From: Streptomyces diastaticus subsp. diastaticus
GTDB taxonomy: Bacteria > Actinomycetota > Actinomycetes > Streptomycetales > Streptomycetaceae
Length of the DNA stretch: 64,000 nt
Direction: 5' to 3'
Assembly: GCF_011170125.1 (NCBI RefSeq)
Contig: NZ_BLLN01000003.1
Span: forward strand, 992,001-1,056,000
Of this stretch, positions 1-9,766 are shown one piece after another (the stretch's first letter is position 1; every line of letters starts with the position of its first letter). The notes under the pieces are model-generated. The model was not told where the DNA came from. It worked only from the letters and a program-made list of their open reading frames with translations, and searched no databases. The translations under genes and the position numbers were made by a program.

Positions 1-814
1 CGATGGGCGAGCCAGGCAGCCGGAGCGGCGTGCTGTACATGACCAGCAGACCCAGGTCGGTCAGCGGGTCGCCGAGCGTGGACATCTCCCAGTCGAGGAC
101 GGCCCGGACGCGGTCGTCCGGGCCGATCAGGGCGTTGTCGAGGCGGAAGTCGCCGTGCACCACGGTGGCCGGGCCCGAGTCCGGCAGCGCCTCGCCGAGG
201 GCGGCGTGCAGCGCGTCGATGCCGGGCAGCTCGCGGTCGCGGGAGGCGTCGAGCTGCTTGCCCCAGCGGCGCAGCTGCCGGCCGAGGAAGCCCTCGGGCC
301 GTCCGAAGCCGGCGAGGCCCACCGTGGCCGGGTCGACGGCGTGCAGGTCGACCAGGGTGTCGACCAGTCCGAGGACCGCCTCCCGGGTCCGCCGCTCACC
401 GAGCGCCGCCAGCTCCTCGGCGGTGCGGTAAGGGGTGCCCTCGACGAACTCCATGACGTAGAACGGCGCCCCCAGGACCTCGCTGTCCTCGCAGAGCAGC
501 ACCGTCCCCGGGACCGGGACCGGGGTGTCGCGCAGCGCGCTGATCACCCGGTGCTCCCGCGCCATGTCGTGGGCGGTGGCCAGCACGTGGCCGAGCGGGG
601 GCCGGCGCACCACCCACCGCGAGGCGCCGTCGGTGACCGCGTAGGTGAGGTTGGAGCGGCCGCCCTCGATGAGTCCGGCGGTCAGCGGCCCGGTGACCAG
701 CCCGGGCCGCTCCGCGTCGAGGTGCTCGCGCAGCCGGAGCAGGTCCAGGCCACGCGGGGAGGGGTGCTCGCCGTCCTCCTGCGGGGCGGGAATGTCCGGT
801 CGCTCTGGGCTCAT
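1..814 (-). CDS. APH-family phosphotransferase (kinase-like), 3' end cut by window edge
   Basis: About 271 codons are visible and the C-terminus lies beyond the left edge; family members are usually about 340 residues. The catalytic motif HGDFRLDN is near residue 218 and the DWE metal-binding motif near residue 238. An N-terminal RSNLTYAV segment resembles the nucleotide-binding loop. The layout fits the ACAD10/aminoglycoside-phosphotransferase-like group often found beside acyl-CoA dehydrogenases. The substrate cannot be told from sequence, so this should not be read as a resistance gene. The ATG at 812-814 is the first good start. A divergent 190-bp gap separates it from the next gene. Confidence 0.85.
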   Translation of the reverse strand, partial: MSPERPDIPAPQEDGEHPSPRGLDLLRLREHLDAERPGLVTGPLTAGLIEGGRSNLTYAVTDGASRWVVRRPPLGHVLATAHDMAREHRVISALRDTPVPVPGTVLLCEDSEVLGAPFYVMEFVEGTPYRTAEELAALGERRTREAVLGLVDTLVDLHAVDPATVGLAGFGRPEGFLGRQLRRWGKQLDASRDRELPGIDALHAALGEALPDSGPATVVHGDFRLDNALIGPDDRVRAVLDWEMSTLGDPLTDLGLLVMYSTPLRLPGSPI

Positions 815-1007
815 CGTGGCTCCTGGGTGCTGCGGTACGGCAGGGTCGCCCCTCATGATGCCGACCAGTCGGTATGCCGTCCAGGGGTGGAGCCCCACGT
901 GACCCGGATCGCCTCCCCGCCCGCCTCCCCGCCCGGTTGCGGCCCGCCTCCCGGGCCCCGAGCCTCGGAAGGAGGGGGGCACGTCCCAGCGGTCCGGGAG
1001 GCAGCAG

Positions 1008-1943
1008 ATGCAGGGGATCAGCTACCGCACCTTCGGCGGCCCGGAGGTCCTGGAGTACGGCGACCTGCCCGAACCGAAACTGGCGCCCGACGCCGTCCTG
1101 GTCAAGGTGGTCGCCACCGCCGTCAACCCGGTCGACCTCGCCTGCCGCTCCGGCCTGCTCGCCCCGCTCCTCGACACCTCCTTCCCGGTGATCCCCGGGT
1201 GGGACGTCTCCGGCGTCGTCGTGCAGCGCGGCTGGTCGGTCGACGAGTACGCGGTCGGCGACGAGGTCATCGGCTACGTCCGCAAGGACTGGCTCAGCCA
1301 GGGCACCTGCGCCCAGTACGTGGCCTGCCCGGTCCGCACCCTCGCCCACAAGCCGCGCAACCTCGGCTTCCAGGCCGCCTCCGGGCTGCCGCTGGCCGGG
1401 CTCACGGCCCTCCAGGCGCTGCGCCGGTGGCTGGGGCTGCGGCGCGGCGAGACCCTGCTGGTGCACGGGGCGGCCGGCGCGGTCGGCTCGATGGCGGTCC
1501 GCATCGGTGTCGACCTCGGCGCCCGCGTCCTCGGCGCCTCCCGGGCCGACGCCGCCGAGCGGGTCCGCGCGCTGGGCGCCGAACCGGTGGCCTACGAGGA
1601 GGGCTTCGCCGCGGCCGTGAGGGAGCTGGCGCCGGAGGGGGTGGACGCGGCGCTGGACACGGTCGGCGGGCAGGCGCTGGCCGACACCCCGCCGCTGCTC
1701 GCGGAAGGCGGCCGGCTCGCCTCGGTCGCCGACGGCGAGGTGCTCTCGCTGGGCGGCCTCTACGTCTTCGTCCGCCCCGACCCGCGCGACCTCGCCGACC
1801 TGGCGGGCCTTGCCGAGGCCGGGGTGGTCGGCGTCACCGTGGCCCGCACCTTCCCCCTGGAGCGGGCCGCCGAGGCCCACCGGGCCGCCGCCGAGCACCC
1901 CGGCTCGCAGGGCAGGACCGTGGTCGCCGTCGACTGGGAGTGA
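1008..1943 (+). CDS. Zinc-independent MDR-family NADPH:quinone-type oxidoreductase
   Basis: The 311-residue protein is a medium-chain dehydrogenase/reductase. A GroES-like N-terminal half contains the AVNPVDLACRSG segment typical of quinone oxidoreductases. A Rossmann half carries the nucleotide-binding stretch VHGAAGAVGSMAVRIG near residues 151-166. The Cys/His zinc ligands of alcohol dehydrogenases are absent, so it is predicted to reduce quinones or enones with NADPH. A GGAGG-type Shine-Dalgarno sequence precedes the ATG. It converges with the DUF202 gene, leaving only 12 bp between their stop codons. The substrate is unknown. Confidence 0.88.
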   Translation: MQGISYRTFGGPEVLEYGDLPEPKLAPDAVLVKVVATAVNPVDLACRSGLLAPLLDTSFPVIPGWDVSGVVVQRGWSVDEYAVGDEVIGYVRKDWLSQGTCAQYVACPVRTLAHKPRNLGFQAASGLPLAGLTALQALRRWLGLRRGETLLVHGAAGAVGSMAVRIGVDLGARVLGASRADAAERVRALGAEPVAYEEGFAAAVRELAPEGVDAALDTVGGQALADTPPLLAEGGRLASVADGEVLSLGGLYVFVRPDPRDLADLAGLAEAGVVGVTVARTFPLERAAEAHRAAAEHPGSQGRTVVAVDWE

Positions 1944-1955
1944 CCTCCTCACGCG

Positions 1956-2279
1956 TCAGGCGGGGGAGGCCACCAGCACCCCGGCCGACACCGCCAGCCC
2001 GACCGCGCAGCACACCGCGCCCACCGCGACCGGCGCGGGCAGCGGTACGGGCCGGGCCGGGGCGAGGGCGCGGACCCGCCGGTGCGCCAGGGCGACGAAG
2101 CCGAGCCACAGCAGGAAGCACGCGGCCAGCGACAGCACGCTCGCGGCGCCGCCGGAGCGGTGCACGGCGGCCCGGGTGGCGAGCACCGCGACGACCGTGA
2201 AGGAGAGGGTGGTCCGTCGCCAGGCGAGCCGGGTCCGCTCCGGCTGGAGCCCCGGGTCGCGCACGGCCCGCGTACTCAC
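1956..2279 (-). CDS. DUF202 membrane protein (second of an adjacent pair)
   Basis: This 107-residue protein opens with the DUF202 signature (LQPERTRLAWRRTTLSF) and has about three hydrophobic helices, ending in a short hydrophobic tail. DUF202 proteins are small inner-membrane proteins of unknown function. Its ATG overlaps the stop of the upstream YidH-like gene in an ATGA arrangement, so translation is probably coupled. Two different DUF202 proteins encoded back to back may form a hetero-oligomer; that is inference. Confidence 0.85.
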   Translation of the reverse strand: MSTRAVRDPGLQPERTRLAWRRTTLSFTVVAVLATRAAVHRSGGAASVLSLAACFLLWLGFVALAHRRVRALAPARPVPLPAPVAVGAVCCAVGLAVSAGVLVASPA

Positions 2280-2665
2280 CCGGCCCAGCCGAAGACCACG
2301 ACCACCACCATGACCAGCGCCACCACCGCCACCAGCAGGCTCAGGACCGCCGGGAAGCGAGAGACGGGCAGATCCTCACCGCGCCGCATGGCCCGTTCGC
2401 ACCGCACCCAGTGGTGGACGGCGCGCAGCGCGCAGAGCACGCCGGAGGCGAGCAGCCCGAGGGCCAGGGTGATCCGCCAGGCCGCCGGGAGGCCGGGCAG
2501 GAACTGGTCCACGGCGAACCCGCCCGCGATCAGCGCCAGCGCGGTCCGCAGCCAGGCGAGGAAGGTCCGCTCGTTGGCGAGGGAGAAGCGGTAGTCCGGG
2601 GTGTCGCCCTCCTCGGCGATCCGGGTCGGCGACCACCACAGCCTGAGGTCGGACCAGGGGCTCAC
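2276..2665 (-). CDS. YidH-like DUF202 membrane protein
   Basis: The 129-residue product has the DUF202 core FSLANERTFLAWLRTALALIAGG near the N-terminus, followed by two more hydrophobic segments, as in YidH proteins. The GTG start at 2663-2665 overlaps the TGA of the NUDIX gene by four bases, which fixes the start. The family function is unknown. The three-gene overlap (NUDIX, YidH-like, DUF202) indicates one transcript. Confidence 0.85.
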   Translation of the reverse strand: MSPWSDLRLWWSPTRIAEEGDTPDYRFSLANERTFLAWLRTALALIAGGFAVDQFLPGLPAAWRITLALGLLASGVLCALRAVHHWVRCERAMRRGEDLPVSRFPAVLSLLVAVVALVMVVVVVFGWAG

Positions 2666-3210
2666 CGGCCCTCCCGCTCCCGGGCCGCCAGCAGCTGCCA
2701 GGCGGCGAGCCCGTCGGGCACCCACGGCCACTTCGGGAGCCGGGCGGCCAGCTCCTCGTCGGTGAGGAAGGCGTGCCAGGCCACCTCGGAGACCTGCGGC
2801 CGCACCGGCGGCTCGCACCGCACCTCGTAGACCCGCGACCACCACGAGCCGTGGCCTTCCGGGTCGTCGTGGAGGAAGGAGAAGAGCGGTGTGGGGGCGG
2901 GGAGGCCGTCGACGCCCAGCTCCTCCTCGGCCTCCCGCAGCGCCGCCGCGTCGTACTCCTCCCCGGCCCCGACGACGCCGCCGACGAAGAGGTCGTAGCG
3001 GGAGGGATACAGCAGTTTGGTGGCGGTGCGGCGGTGGACGAAGGTGTGTCCCCCGGCGTCGCGGACGCGGACGAAGACGCACCGGTGCCGCAGCCCCCGG
3101 GCGTAGACCTCGCCGCGCCGGGCGGTCCCGGTGACCCGGTCCTCGGCGTCCACCACGTCCAGCAGTTCCTCGGCGGGGTTCTCGGACGGCTCAGTCTCCA
3201 TACGGACCAT
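2662..3210 (-). CDS. NUDIX hydrolase (Idi/YfcD-like)
   Basis: The protein is 182 residues and contains a complete Nudix box: GVVGAGE followed seven residues later by REAEEELGV, which binds the catalytic divalent metal. The TARRGEVYARGLRHRCVFV segment before the box resembles the isopentenyl-diphosphate isomerase/YfcD group of NUDIX proteins, but the substrate cannot be assigned. Two in-frame ATGs (3208-3210 and 3199-3201) compete; the first has the better-placed G-rich ribosome site. It is the first gene of the overlapping operon with two DUF202 genes. Confidence 0.88.
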   Translation of the reverse strand: MVRMETEPSENPAEELLDVVDAEDRVTGTARRGEVYARGLRHRCVFVRVRDAGGHTFVHRRTATKLLYPSRYDLFVGGVVGAGEEYDAAALREAEEELGVDGLPAPTPLFSFLHDDPEGHGSWWSRVYEVRCEPPVRPQVSEVAWHAFLTDEELAARLPKWPWVPDGLAAWQLLAAREREGR

Positions 3211-3213
3211 GTA

Positions 3214-3254
3214 ACACCCCGCCCCCGGCCCGGGCGGGTCAGGGGGCGGGGTGT
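3214..3254 (-). terminator. GC-rich hairpin between SDR and NUDIX genes
   Basis: A perfect 13-bp inverted repeat (ACACCCCGCCCCC at 3214-3226 and its complement at 3242-3254) with a 15-base loop lies just after the SDR stop and ends four bases before the NUDIX start. It probably terminates the tetR-SDR transcript. It also includes the G-rich stretch that would serve as the NUDIX ribosome site, so folding could affect NUDIX translation. Confidence 0.65.
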
Positions 3255-3269
3255 CGTCCGGGTGGCGGG

Positions 3270-4705
<1,436 letters not shown>

Positions 4706-4711
4706 GGGCCC

Positions 4712-4746
4712 AGCGTAATGCCGCGCATTATTAATGTCCAGCATTA
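4712..4746. promoter_or_regulatory. Two tandem 15-bp palindromes plus TetR -10 box: probable TetR operators
   Basis: TAATGC-CGC-GCATTA (4716-4730) is a perfect 6-bp-arm palindrome. TAATG-TCCAG-CATTA (4732-4746) repeats it with 5-bp arms, and the centres are 16 bp apart. The tetR -10 box on the minus strand (TACGCT, 4717-4712) overlaps the first site. The AT-rich arms stand out in GC-rich DNA between divergent genes. Binding by the adjacent TetR protein is inferred. Confidence 0.75.
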
Positions 4747-4864
4747 GCTTCGGTGGGGGCCCGGCGGCACGGGTCCGGGCGGAGGCCGCCCCGGGTGTTG
4801 ACGCCCGCACCGGCGCCGCACAAGATCTGACCCACCGGTAACCCCAGGGAACGAGGACGTGGAC

Positions 4865-6520
4865 ATGGCCTACGACGCAGACGTGATCGTGATCGGCGCG
4901 GGGCTCGCCGGGCTCGCCGCCACGGCCGAACTCGTCGACGCGGGACGCAAGGTGATCCTGCTGGACCAGGAGCCCGAGCAGTCCGTCGGCGGCCAGGCGC
5001 ACTGGTCCTTCGGCGGCCTCTTCTTCGTCGACTCCCCCGAACAGCGCCGCCTGCGCATCAAGGACAGCCACGCCCTCGCCCTCCAGGACTGGATGGGCAC
5101 CGCCGGTTTCGACCGCGAGGAGGACCACTGGCCGCGCCGCTGGGCCGAGGCGTACGTCGACTTCGCCTCCGGCGAGAAGCGGGCCTGGCTGCACGGGCAG
5201 GGCGTCCGGTTCTTCCCCGTCGTCGGCTGGGCCGAACGCGGCGGCTACGACGCGGGCGGGCACGGCAACTCCGTCCCGCGTTTCCACATCACCTGGGGCA
5301 CCGGGCCCGGCCTGGTCGCGCCCTTCGAACGCCGGGTCCGCGAGGGCGTCGCGCGCGGCCTGGTCGAACTGCGGTTCCGGCACCGGGTCACCGGGCTCGG
5401 CCGCAGTGCGGGCAGCGTCGACACCGTCACCGGCGAGGTGCTGGAACCCTCCGGCGCCGACCGGGGGCGGGCCAGCAGCCGCGAGGTCGCCGGGGCCTTC
5501 GAGCTGCGCGCCCAGGCCGTGATCGTCACATCCGGCGGCATCGGCGGCAACCACGACCTGGTCCGCCGCAACTGGCCCGAGCGGCTCGGCACCCCGCCGA
5601 GGAAGCTGCTCTCCGGTGTCCCCGCGCACGTCGACGGGCTGATGCTGGACGTGGCGGCCGAGGCCGGCGGCAACCTCATCAACGGCGACCGCATGTGGCA
5701 CTACACCGAGGGCATCGAGAACTGGAACCCGATCTGGGCCCGGCACGGCATCCGCATCCTGCCCGGTCCCTCCTCGGTCTGGCTCGACGCCACCGGCAAC
5801 CGGCTGCCCGTCCCGCTCTTCCCCGGCTTCGACACCCTCGGCACCCTCGAGCACATCATGCGGACCGGGCACGAGCACACCTGGTTCGTCCTCAACCAGC
5901 GGATCATCGGCAAGGAGTTCACCCTCTCCGGCTCCGAGCAGAACCCCGACCTCACCGGCCGCTCGGTACGCGGCGTCCTCCAGCGGGCCCGTGCCGACGT
6001 GCCCGCCCCCGTCAAGGCGTTCATGGACCAGGGCGCCGACTTCGTGGTCGAGCGGGAACTGCCCGCCCTGGTCCGCGGGATGAACGCGCTCACCGACGAG
6101 CCCCTCATCGACGAGGCCGCCCTGCACCGCACCCTGACCGCCCGCGACCGCGAGATCACCAACCCGTTCACCAAGGACTCGCAGATCACGGCCATCCGCG
6201 GCGCCCGCGCCTACCTCGGTGACCGGCTCATCCGCGCCGCCGCACCGCACGCGATCCTCGACCCCGCGGCCGGCCCGCTCGTCGCCGTACGCCTCAACAT
6301 CCTCACCCGCAAGTCCCTCGGCGGCCTCCAGACCGACCTCTCCTCCCGCGTCCTCACCGAGGCGGGGGAGCCCCTCCCGGGGGTCTACGCGGCCGGCGAG
6401 GCCGCGGGCTTCGGCGGCGGCGGGGTCCACGGCTACCGCTCCCTGGAGGGCACCTTCCTGGGCGGCTGCCTCTTCTCCGGCCGCACCGCCGGCCGGGCCG
6501 CCGCCAAGGCGCTGGCCTGA
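4865..6520 (+). CDS. FAD-binding dehydrogenase (KstD/fumarate-reductase flavoprotein-like)
   Basis: The 551-residue flavoprotein begins with the dinucleotide-binding motif VIVIGAGLAGLAATAELVDAG and an LLDQE acidic end. It finishes with GVYAAGEAAGFGGGGVHGY, typical of the FAD-binding-2 superfamily. This group introduces double bonds (3-ketosteroid delta-1-dehydrogenase) or reduces them; the direction and substrate are not visible here. A GTG at 4859 is in frame, but GAGG at 4853-4856 is spaced properly only for the ATG at 4865. It is divergent from tetR-SDR across the tandem palindromes and is probably in the same regulon. Confidence 0.88.
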   Translation: MAYDADVIVIGAGLAGLAATAELVDAGRKVILLDQEPEQSVGGQAHWSFGGLFFVDSPEQRRLRIKDSHALALQDWMGTAGFDREEDHWPRRWAEAYVDFASGEKRAWLHGQGVRFFPVVGWAERGGYDAGGHGNSVPRFHITWGTGPGLVAPFERRVREGVARGLVELRFRHRVTGLGRSAGSVDTVTGEVLEPSGADRGRASSREVAGAFELRAQAVIVTSGGIGGNHDLVRRNWPERLGTPPRKLLSGVPAHVDGLMLDVAAEAGGNLINGDRMWHYTEGIENWNPIWARHGIRILPGPSSVWLDATGNRLPVPLFPGFDTLGTLEHIMRTGHEHTWFVLNQRIIGKEFTLSGSEQNPDLTGRSVRGVLQRARADVPAPVKAFMDQGADFVVERELPALVRGMNALTDEPLIDEAALHRTLTARDREITNPFTKDSQITAIRGARAYLGDRLIRAAAPHAILDPAAGPLVAVRLNILTRKSLGGLQTDLSSRVLTEAGEPLPGVYAAGEAAGFGGGGVHGYRSLEGTFLGGCLFSGRTAGRAAAKALA

Positions 6521-7086
6521 CCCCGGGGCCCGTCCCGGCGCATTGCCCGGCTGCCCGCCCGGCCGGGCCGGTGCGCGGGGACGGGGTCCGCGCGTCGCGG
6601 GCCCGCTCCCGCGGGGCGGGGCCATCGAGCGCCGGCCGGGCGCGGCGCACCGGCCGGGACGGCTGTACGGGCGGACGGGCCCGCGCGTCGGCGAACCCCG
6701 GCCCGTCCGGTGTTGAGGGGCGACGCTCGCCCCCCTCGGTCCGGCCGTCGCTCGAAGGACTCGGTGACGTGCGTTGCCGCCCCGCCGGCCCGGTGCCCGA
6801 GGGGGACAGTGGCCCGGCCCCGGGGCTGGGGGGCGGGCATCGGCGGCGCCGAGGCGGCCCCCCAGCCCGTCCGGCGCTTGGGGACGGCCGGGCGGCGGAG
6901 CGGCCGGCCGCGCCCCGGCGAACCTCGCCGCGCGGCCGCGGTCCCTGCCACGAGAAGGGGCAACTGGCCCGCGAGGCACAGGCGTTGCCCCGCTCTGGGC
7001 CCGGGTGGGCCTTGACGCGGCGGGCCCCGCAGGCTTGACTGCGCGTGATCAGTCGCTCGCACGTCGTGTCGTGAAGGACCCTCGCG
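6521..7086. other. 566-bp intergenic stretch without a gene; two copies of a short GC-rich repeat
   Basis: I see no protein with recognisable composition in either strand. Two similar elements occur: gcccgtccggtgttgagggg at 6701-6720 and gcccgtccggcgcttgggga at 6865-6884. A shorter related piece (ggccttgaggacgag) is at 52630-52644. Elements of this type are, from memory, scattered in Streptomyces intergenic DNA. The last 20 bases contain the AAGGA ribosome site of the next gene. Confidence 0.5.
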
Positions 7087-8040
7087 GTGCCCCCACCCCC
7101 GCCCCCGTTCGGCCGTGCCCGCAAACGGGCCGGCAACCACCTCGACCCCGCACTCGGCGACGCCGAGCTGATCGCCGCCCGCGCAGCCCTCACCCAGGGC
7201 CGCTGGACAGCCGTCCGCGAACTCCTCGCCACCACCGGCGCCGACTGGGATCTGCGCGGCCACCGCCTCACCGTGCTCGCCGGCACACCGGGCGCCGCCG
7301 CCTGGGGTGAGGAGTGGCGGATCGCCGAGCCCGACAGCGTCGACGCCGCCGCCCTCATCGCCTCCGCGACCGTCGTCCGCGCCCTCGGAGACCGCCGGTA
7401 CTACCCCGAGGCCACCGCCGCCTGCCATCACGCCGCCGTCCTCGCCCCCGAGGACCCCACCCCCTGGCTGGCCCTGCTGCTGCTCGCCCGCAGACGGGGC
7501 ACCGAGGACGAGGTGGTGCGCCTCTTCGACGCGGTGCGCGTACGCCACCAGGACCACCACATGGCACACCACCTGATGGTCGCCCGGCTGGCCGAGCGGC
7601 ATCCCGAGGACGGCCGTGACCCGCTCCACGAGGTCTACGACTTCGCCGCCTGGTCCGCCGAACACGCCTCCCCGGACTCCCCGCTCGCCGTCCTGCCGGT
7701 GGTCGCCCACGCCGAGCGCTACCGGGTGCTGGCCGCCGCCGGGAGCGAACCCCCGGACCCCGCCGCTTCGGGCCACTGGCGCTCGCGCCGTGCCCGGCAG
7801 GTGCTGCGCACCGCCTTCGACTGGTGGCTGGAGTGGGAGCAGCGCCTGGACCGGAGCCGGATCCGCACCGATCTCAACTACCTGGCCCACGCCAAGTTCT
7901 GCGAGGGCCGCCCCGCCGAGGCCGCCGCCCTCTTCCACCGCATCGGCCCGCACGCCACCCGCGCCCCGTGGGCCTACCCCGACCGCGACCCGTACGACGC
8001 CTTCCACGCCGCCCGCAGCGCGGCCCTGGGCACCGCCTGA
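7087..8040 (+). CDS. Conserved hypothetical protein, TPR-like helical repeats
   Basis: I do not recognise a named family for this 317-residue protein. It is alanine-, leucine- and arginine-rich with repeated helix pairs (ARAALTQGRWTAVRELL, ATAACHHAAVLAPEDPTPW, AKFCEGRPAEAAALFHRIGP) that read like degenerate tetratricopeptide repeats, so it may be a protein-protein scaffold. No signal peptide or membrane segment is present. The N-terminus is a run of prolines after a GTG start with AAGGA upstream. It lies 57 bp upstream of the APC permease on the same strand and may be cotranscribed with it. Confidence 0.7.
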   Translation: MPPPPPPFGRARKRAGNHLDPALGDAELIAARAALTQGRWTAVRELLATTGADWDLRGHRLTVLAGTPGAAAWGEEWRIAEPDSVDAAALIASATVVRALGDRRYYPEATAACHHAAVLAPEDPTPWLALLLLARRRGTEDEVVRLFDAVRVRHQDHHMAHHLMVARLAERHPEDGRDPLHEVYDFAAWSAEHASPDSPLAVLPVVAHAERYRVLAAAGSEPPDPAASGHWRSRRARQVLRTAFDWWLEWEQRLDRSRIRTDLNYLAHAKFCEGRPAEAAALFHRIGPHATRAPWAYPDRDPYDAFHAARSAALGTA

Positions 8041-8097
8041 GCCGTCGGCGGGCCCGGCCGCGCCGCCGTACCGTCCACCCCGAGAGGACCCGAACCG

Positions 8098-9654
8098 ATG
8101 ACCGCCGAGTCCCCCTCGCCCGAGGGAATCCGCACCTACAAGGGCGAGGAGCGCGCCCTGCGGGCCGACCGCCTGGGCACCACCGGGCTGCTGCTGTCCG
8201 TCCTCGCCGCCAGCGCCCCGCTCATGGTGGTCGCGGGTGTCATGCCTACGACATTCGGGGTGATGGGGATCACCGGGCAGCCTCTGCTCTTCGTGATCCT
8301 CGGAGTCGTCCTCGCCCTCTTCTCCCTCGGCTACGCCGAGATGAGCCGCCATGTCCACAACGCGGGCGCCTTCTACGCGTACATCTCGCGCGGACTCGGC
8401 GGGACCGTGGGCGCCGGGGCCTCGCTGGTCGCGCTCGTGGCGTACAGCGCGATGCAGGTCGGCATCTACGGGATCTTCGGCTTCGAGGTCTCCGTGATCT
8501 GCTCGACCTACCTCGGGCTGGACATCGCCTGGTGGGTCTTCGCCCTCGCCTCGGTGGCCGCCGTCGCCGTCCTCGCCTGGCTGAAGATCGACCTCAACGC
8601 CCGGGTCCTCGGCGTGCTGCTGCTGATCGAGTGCGTCCTCGTCGTCATCTTCGACGTCGCCGCCATCGCCGAGCCCGGCCCCGAGGGCCTGTCGCTGCAC
8701 GCCTTCAACCCGGAGACCCTGACCGGCGCCGGGCTCGGCACCGCGCTCTGCTTCTGCATCGCCGCCTTCGTCGGCTTCGAACAGGCCCCGGTCTACGCCG
8801 AGGAGACCCGGCGTCCGCACATCGTCGTCGCCCGGGTGATGTTCCTCGCCATCGGCTTCGCCGCCCTCTTCTTCATGATCAGTTCCTGGGCGCTCACCGT
8901 GGCCTCCGGCCCCTCCGGCATCGTCGGCGACGCCCGCGAGCAGAGCGCCGGACTCCTCTTCCACCTCACCGAGTCGCGGCTCGGCGGCACCTTCACCGAC
9001 GTGCTGCACATCCTCTTCGTCACCGGGATGTTCGCGGCGATGCTCAGCTTCCACAACGTCGTCGCCCGCTACGCCTTCGCGATGGGCCGCGAGGGCCTGC
9101 TGCCCTCCGCCTTCGGCCGCACCAACCCCGGCAGCGGTGCCCCCGGCACGGGCTCGCTGCTCCAGACCGGGATCTCGGTGCTGCTGGTCGCCGCCTTCGC
9201 CCTCACCGACGGCGAGCCCGCCGGGGACCCGACCGCGCCCGTCCTCAGGATGTTCACCTGGATGGGCAACGTCGGCGCGCTCGGCATCATCCTGCTGATG
9301 GCGGCCGCCTCCCTCGCCGTCATCGTCTTCTTCGCCCGCCGCGGCGCCGTCCGCGCCCAGCTCTGGCGGCTGGCCGCCTCCGGCGTCGCCGGGCTCGCCC
9401 TGCTGACCATCGCCGGATACACCGTCAAGGACTTCTCCGTGCTGGTCGGCGCCGAGTCCGGCTCCGCGCTGAGCTGGGTGCTGCCCGGCGTGATCGGCCT
9501 CGCCGCCGTCGCCGGGGTCGCCTACGGCCTGATCCTCAAGCGGACCCGCCCCGAGGTGCACGCCCGCATCGGCCAGGGCAACGAGGCCTTCCGGCTGGAG
9601 AAGGCGGCGGGCGCGGGCGACCGGCCCGCAGCCGACCGCACCCCCACCGGCTGA
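8098..9654 (+). CDS. APC-family amino acid permease
   Basis: The 518-residue integral membrane protein has about 12 to 14 hydrophobic segments. It has the APC-superfamily layout: an LLSVLAASAPLMVVAGVMP first helix, a GYAEMSRHVHNAGAFYAYISRGLG loop, and FVGFEQAPVYAEETRRP after helix 6. It is predicted to import amino acids or an amine by proton symport; specificity is not visible. GAGAGGA precedes the ATG. A strong hairpin follows the stop, separating it from the convergent gntP. Confidence 0.88.
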   Translation: MTAESPSPEGIRTYKGEERALRADRLGTTGLLLSVLAASAPLMVVAGVMPTTFGVMGITGQPLLFVILGVVLALFSLGYAEMSRHVHNAGAFYAYISRGLGGTVGAGASLVALVAYSAMQVGIYGIFGFEVSVICSTYLGLDIAWWVFALASVAAVAVLAWLKIDLNARVLGVLLLIECVLVVIFDVAAIAEPGPEGLSLHAFNPETLTGAGLGTALCFCIAAFVGFEQAPVYAEETRRPHIVVARVMFLAIGFAALFFMISSWALTVASGPSGIVGDAREQSAGLLFHLTESRLGGTFTDVLHILFVTGMFAAMLSFHNVVARYAFAMGREGLLPSAFGRTNPGSGAPGTGSLLQTGISVLLVAAFALTDGEPAGDPTAPVLRMFTWMGNVGALGIILLMAAASLAVIVFFARRGAVRAQLWRLAASGVAGLALLTIAGYTVKDFSVLVGAESGSALSWVLPGVIGLAAVAGVAYGLILKRTRPEVHARIGQGNEAFRLEKAAGAGDRPAADRTPTG

Positions 9655-9675
9655 CCACGGCCGCACGGAACGCCG

Positions 9676-9717
9676 AAGGGGCGGGGCCCGCGGTCCGTAC
9701 CGCGGGCCCCGCCCCTT
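9676..9717. terminator. Perfect 19-bp hairpin between convergent genes
   Basis: Bases 9676-9694 pair perfectly with 9699-9717 around a CCGT tetraloop. There is no T-tract, as usual for Streptomyces terminators. It serves the permease (+) and gntP (-) in both directions. Confidence 0.85.
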
Positions 9718-9766
9718 CCCGCGCGCCGCGCCGGAGCGCGTACTCCGGCGCGGCGCCGCCCCGGTG

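Noticed and set aside
1..814. Aminoglycoside resistance gene
   Set aside because: The HGDFRLDN/DWE motifs are those of the wider APH fold; neighbours and N-terminus point to the ACAD10-like metabolic group, and nothing indicates drug specificity.
6433..9666. 1077-codon minus-strand open frame over the hypothetical and APC genes
   Set aside because: The real genes on the plus strand have families, ribosome sites and membrane pattern; the antisense product is Gly/Glu-rich filler.
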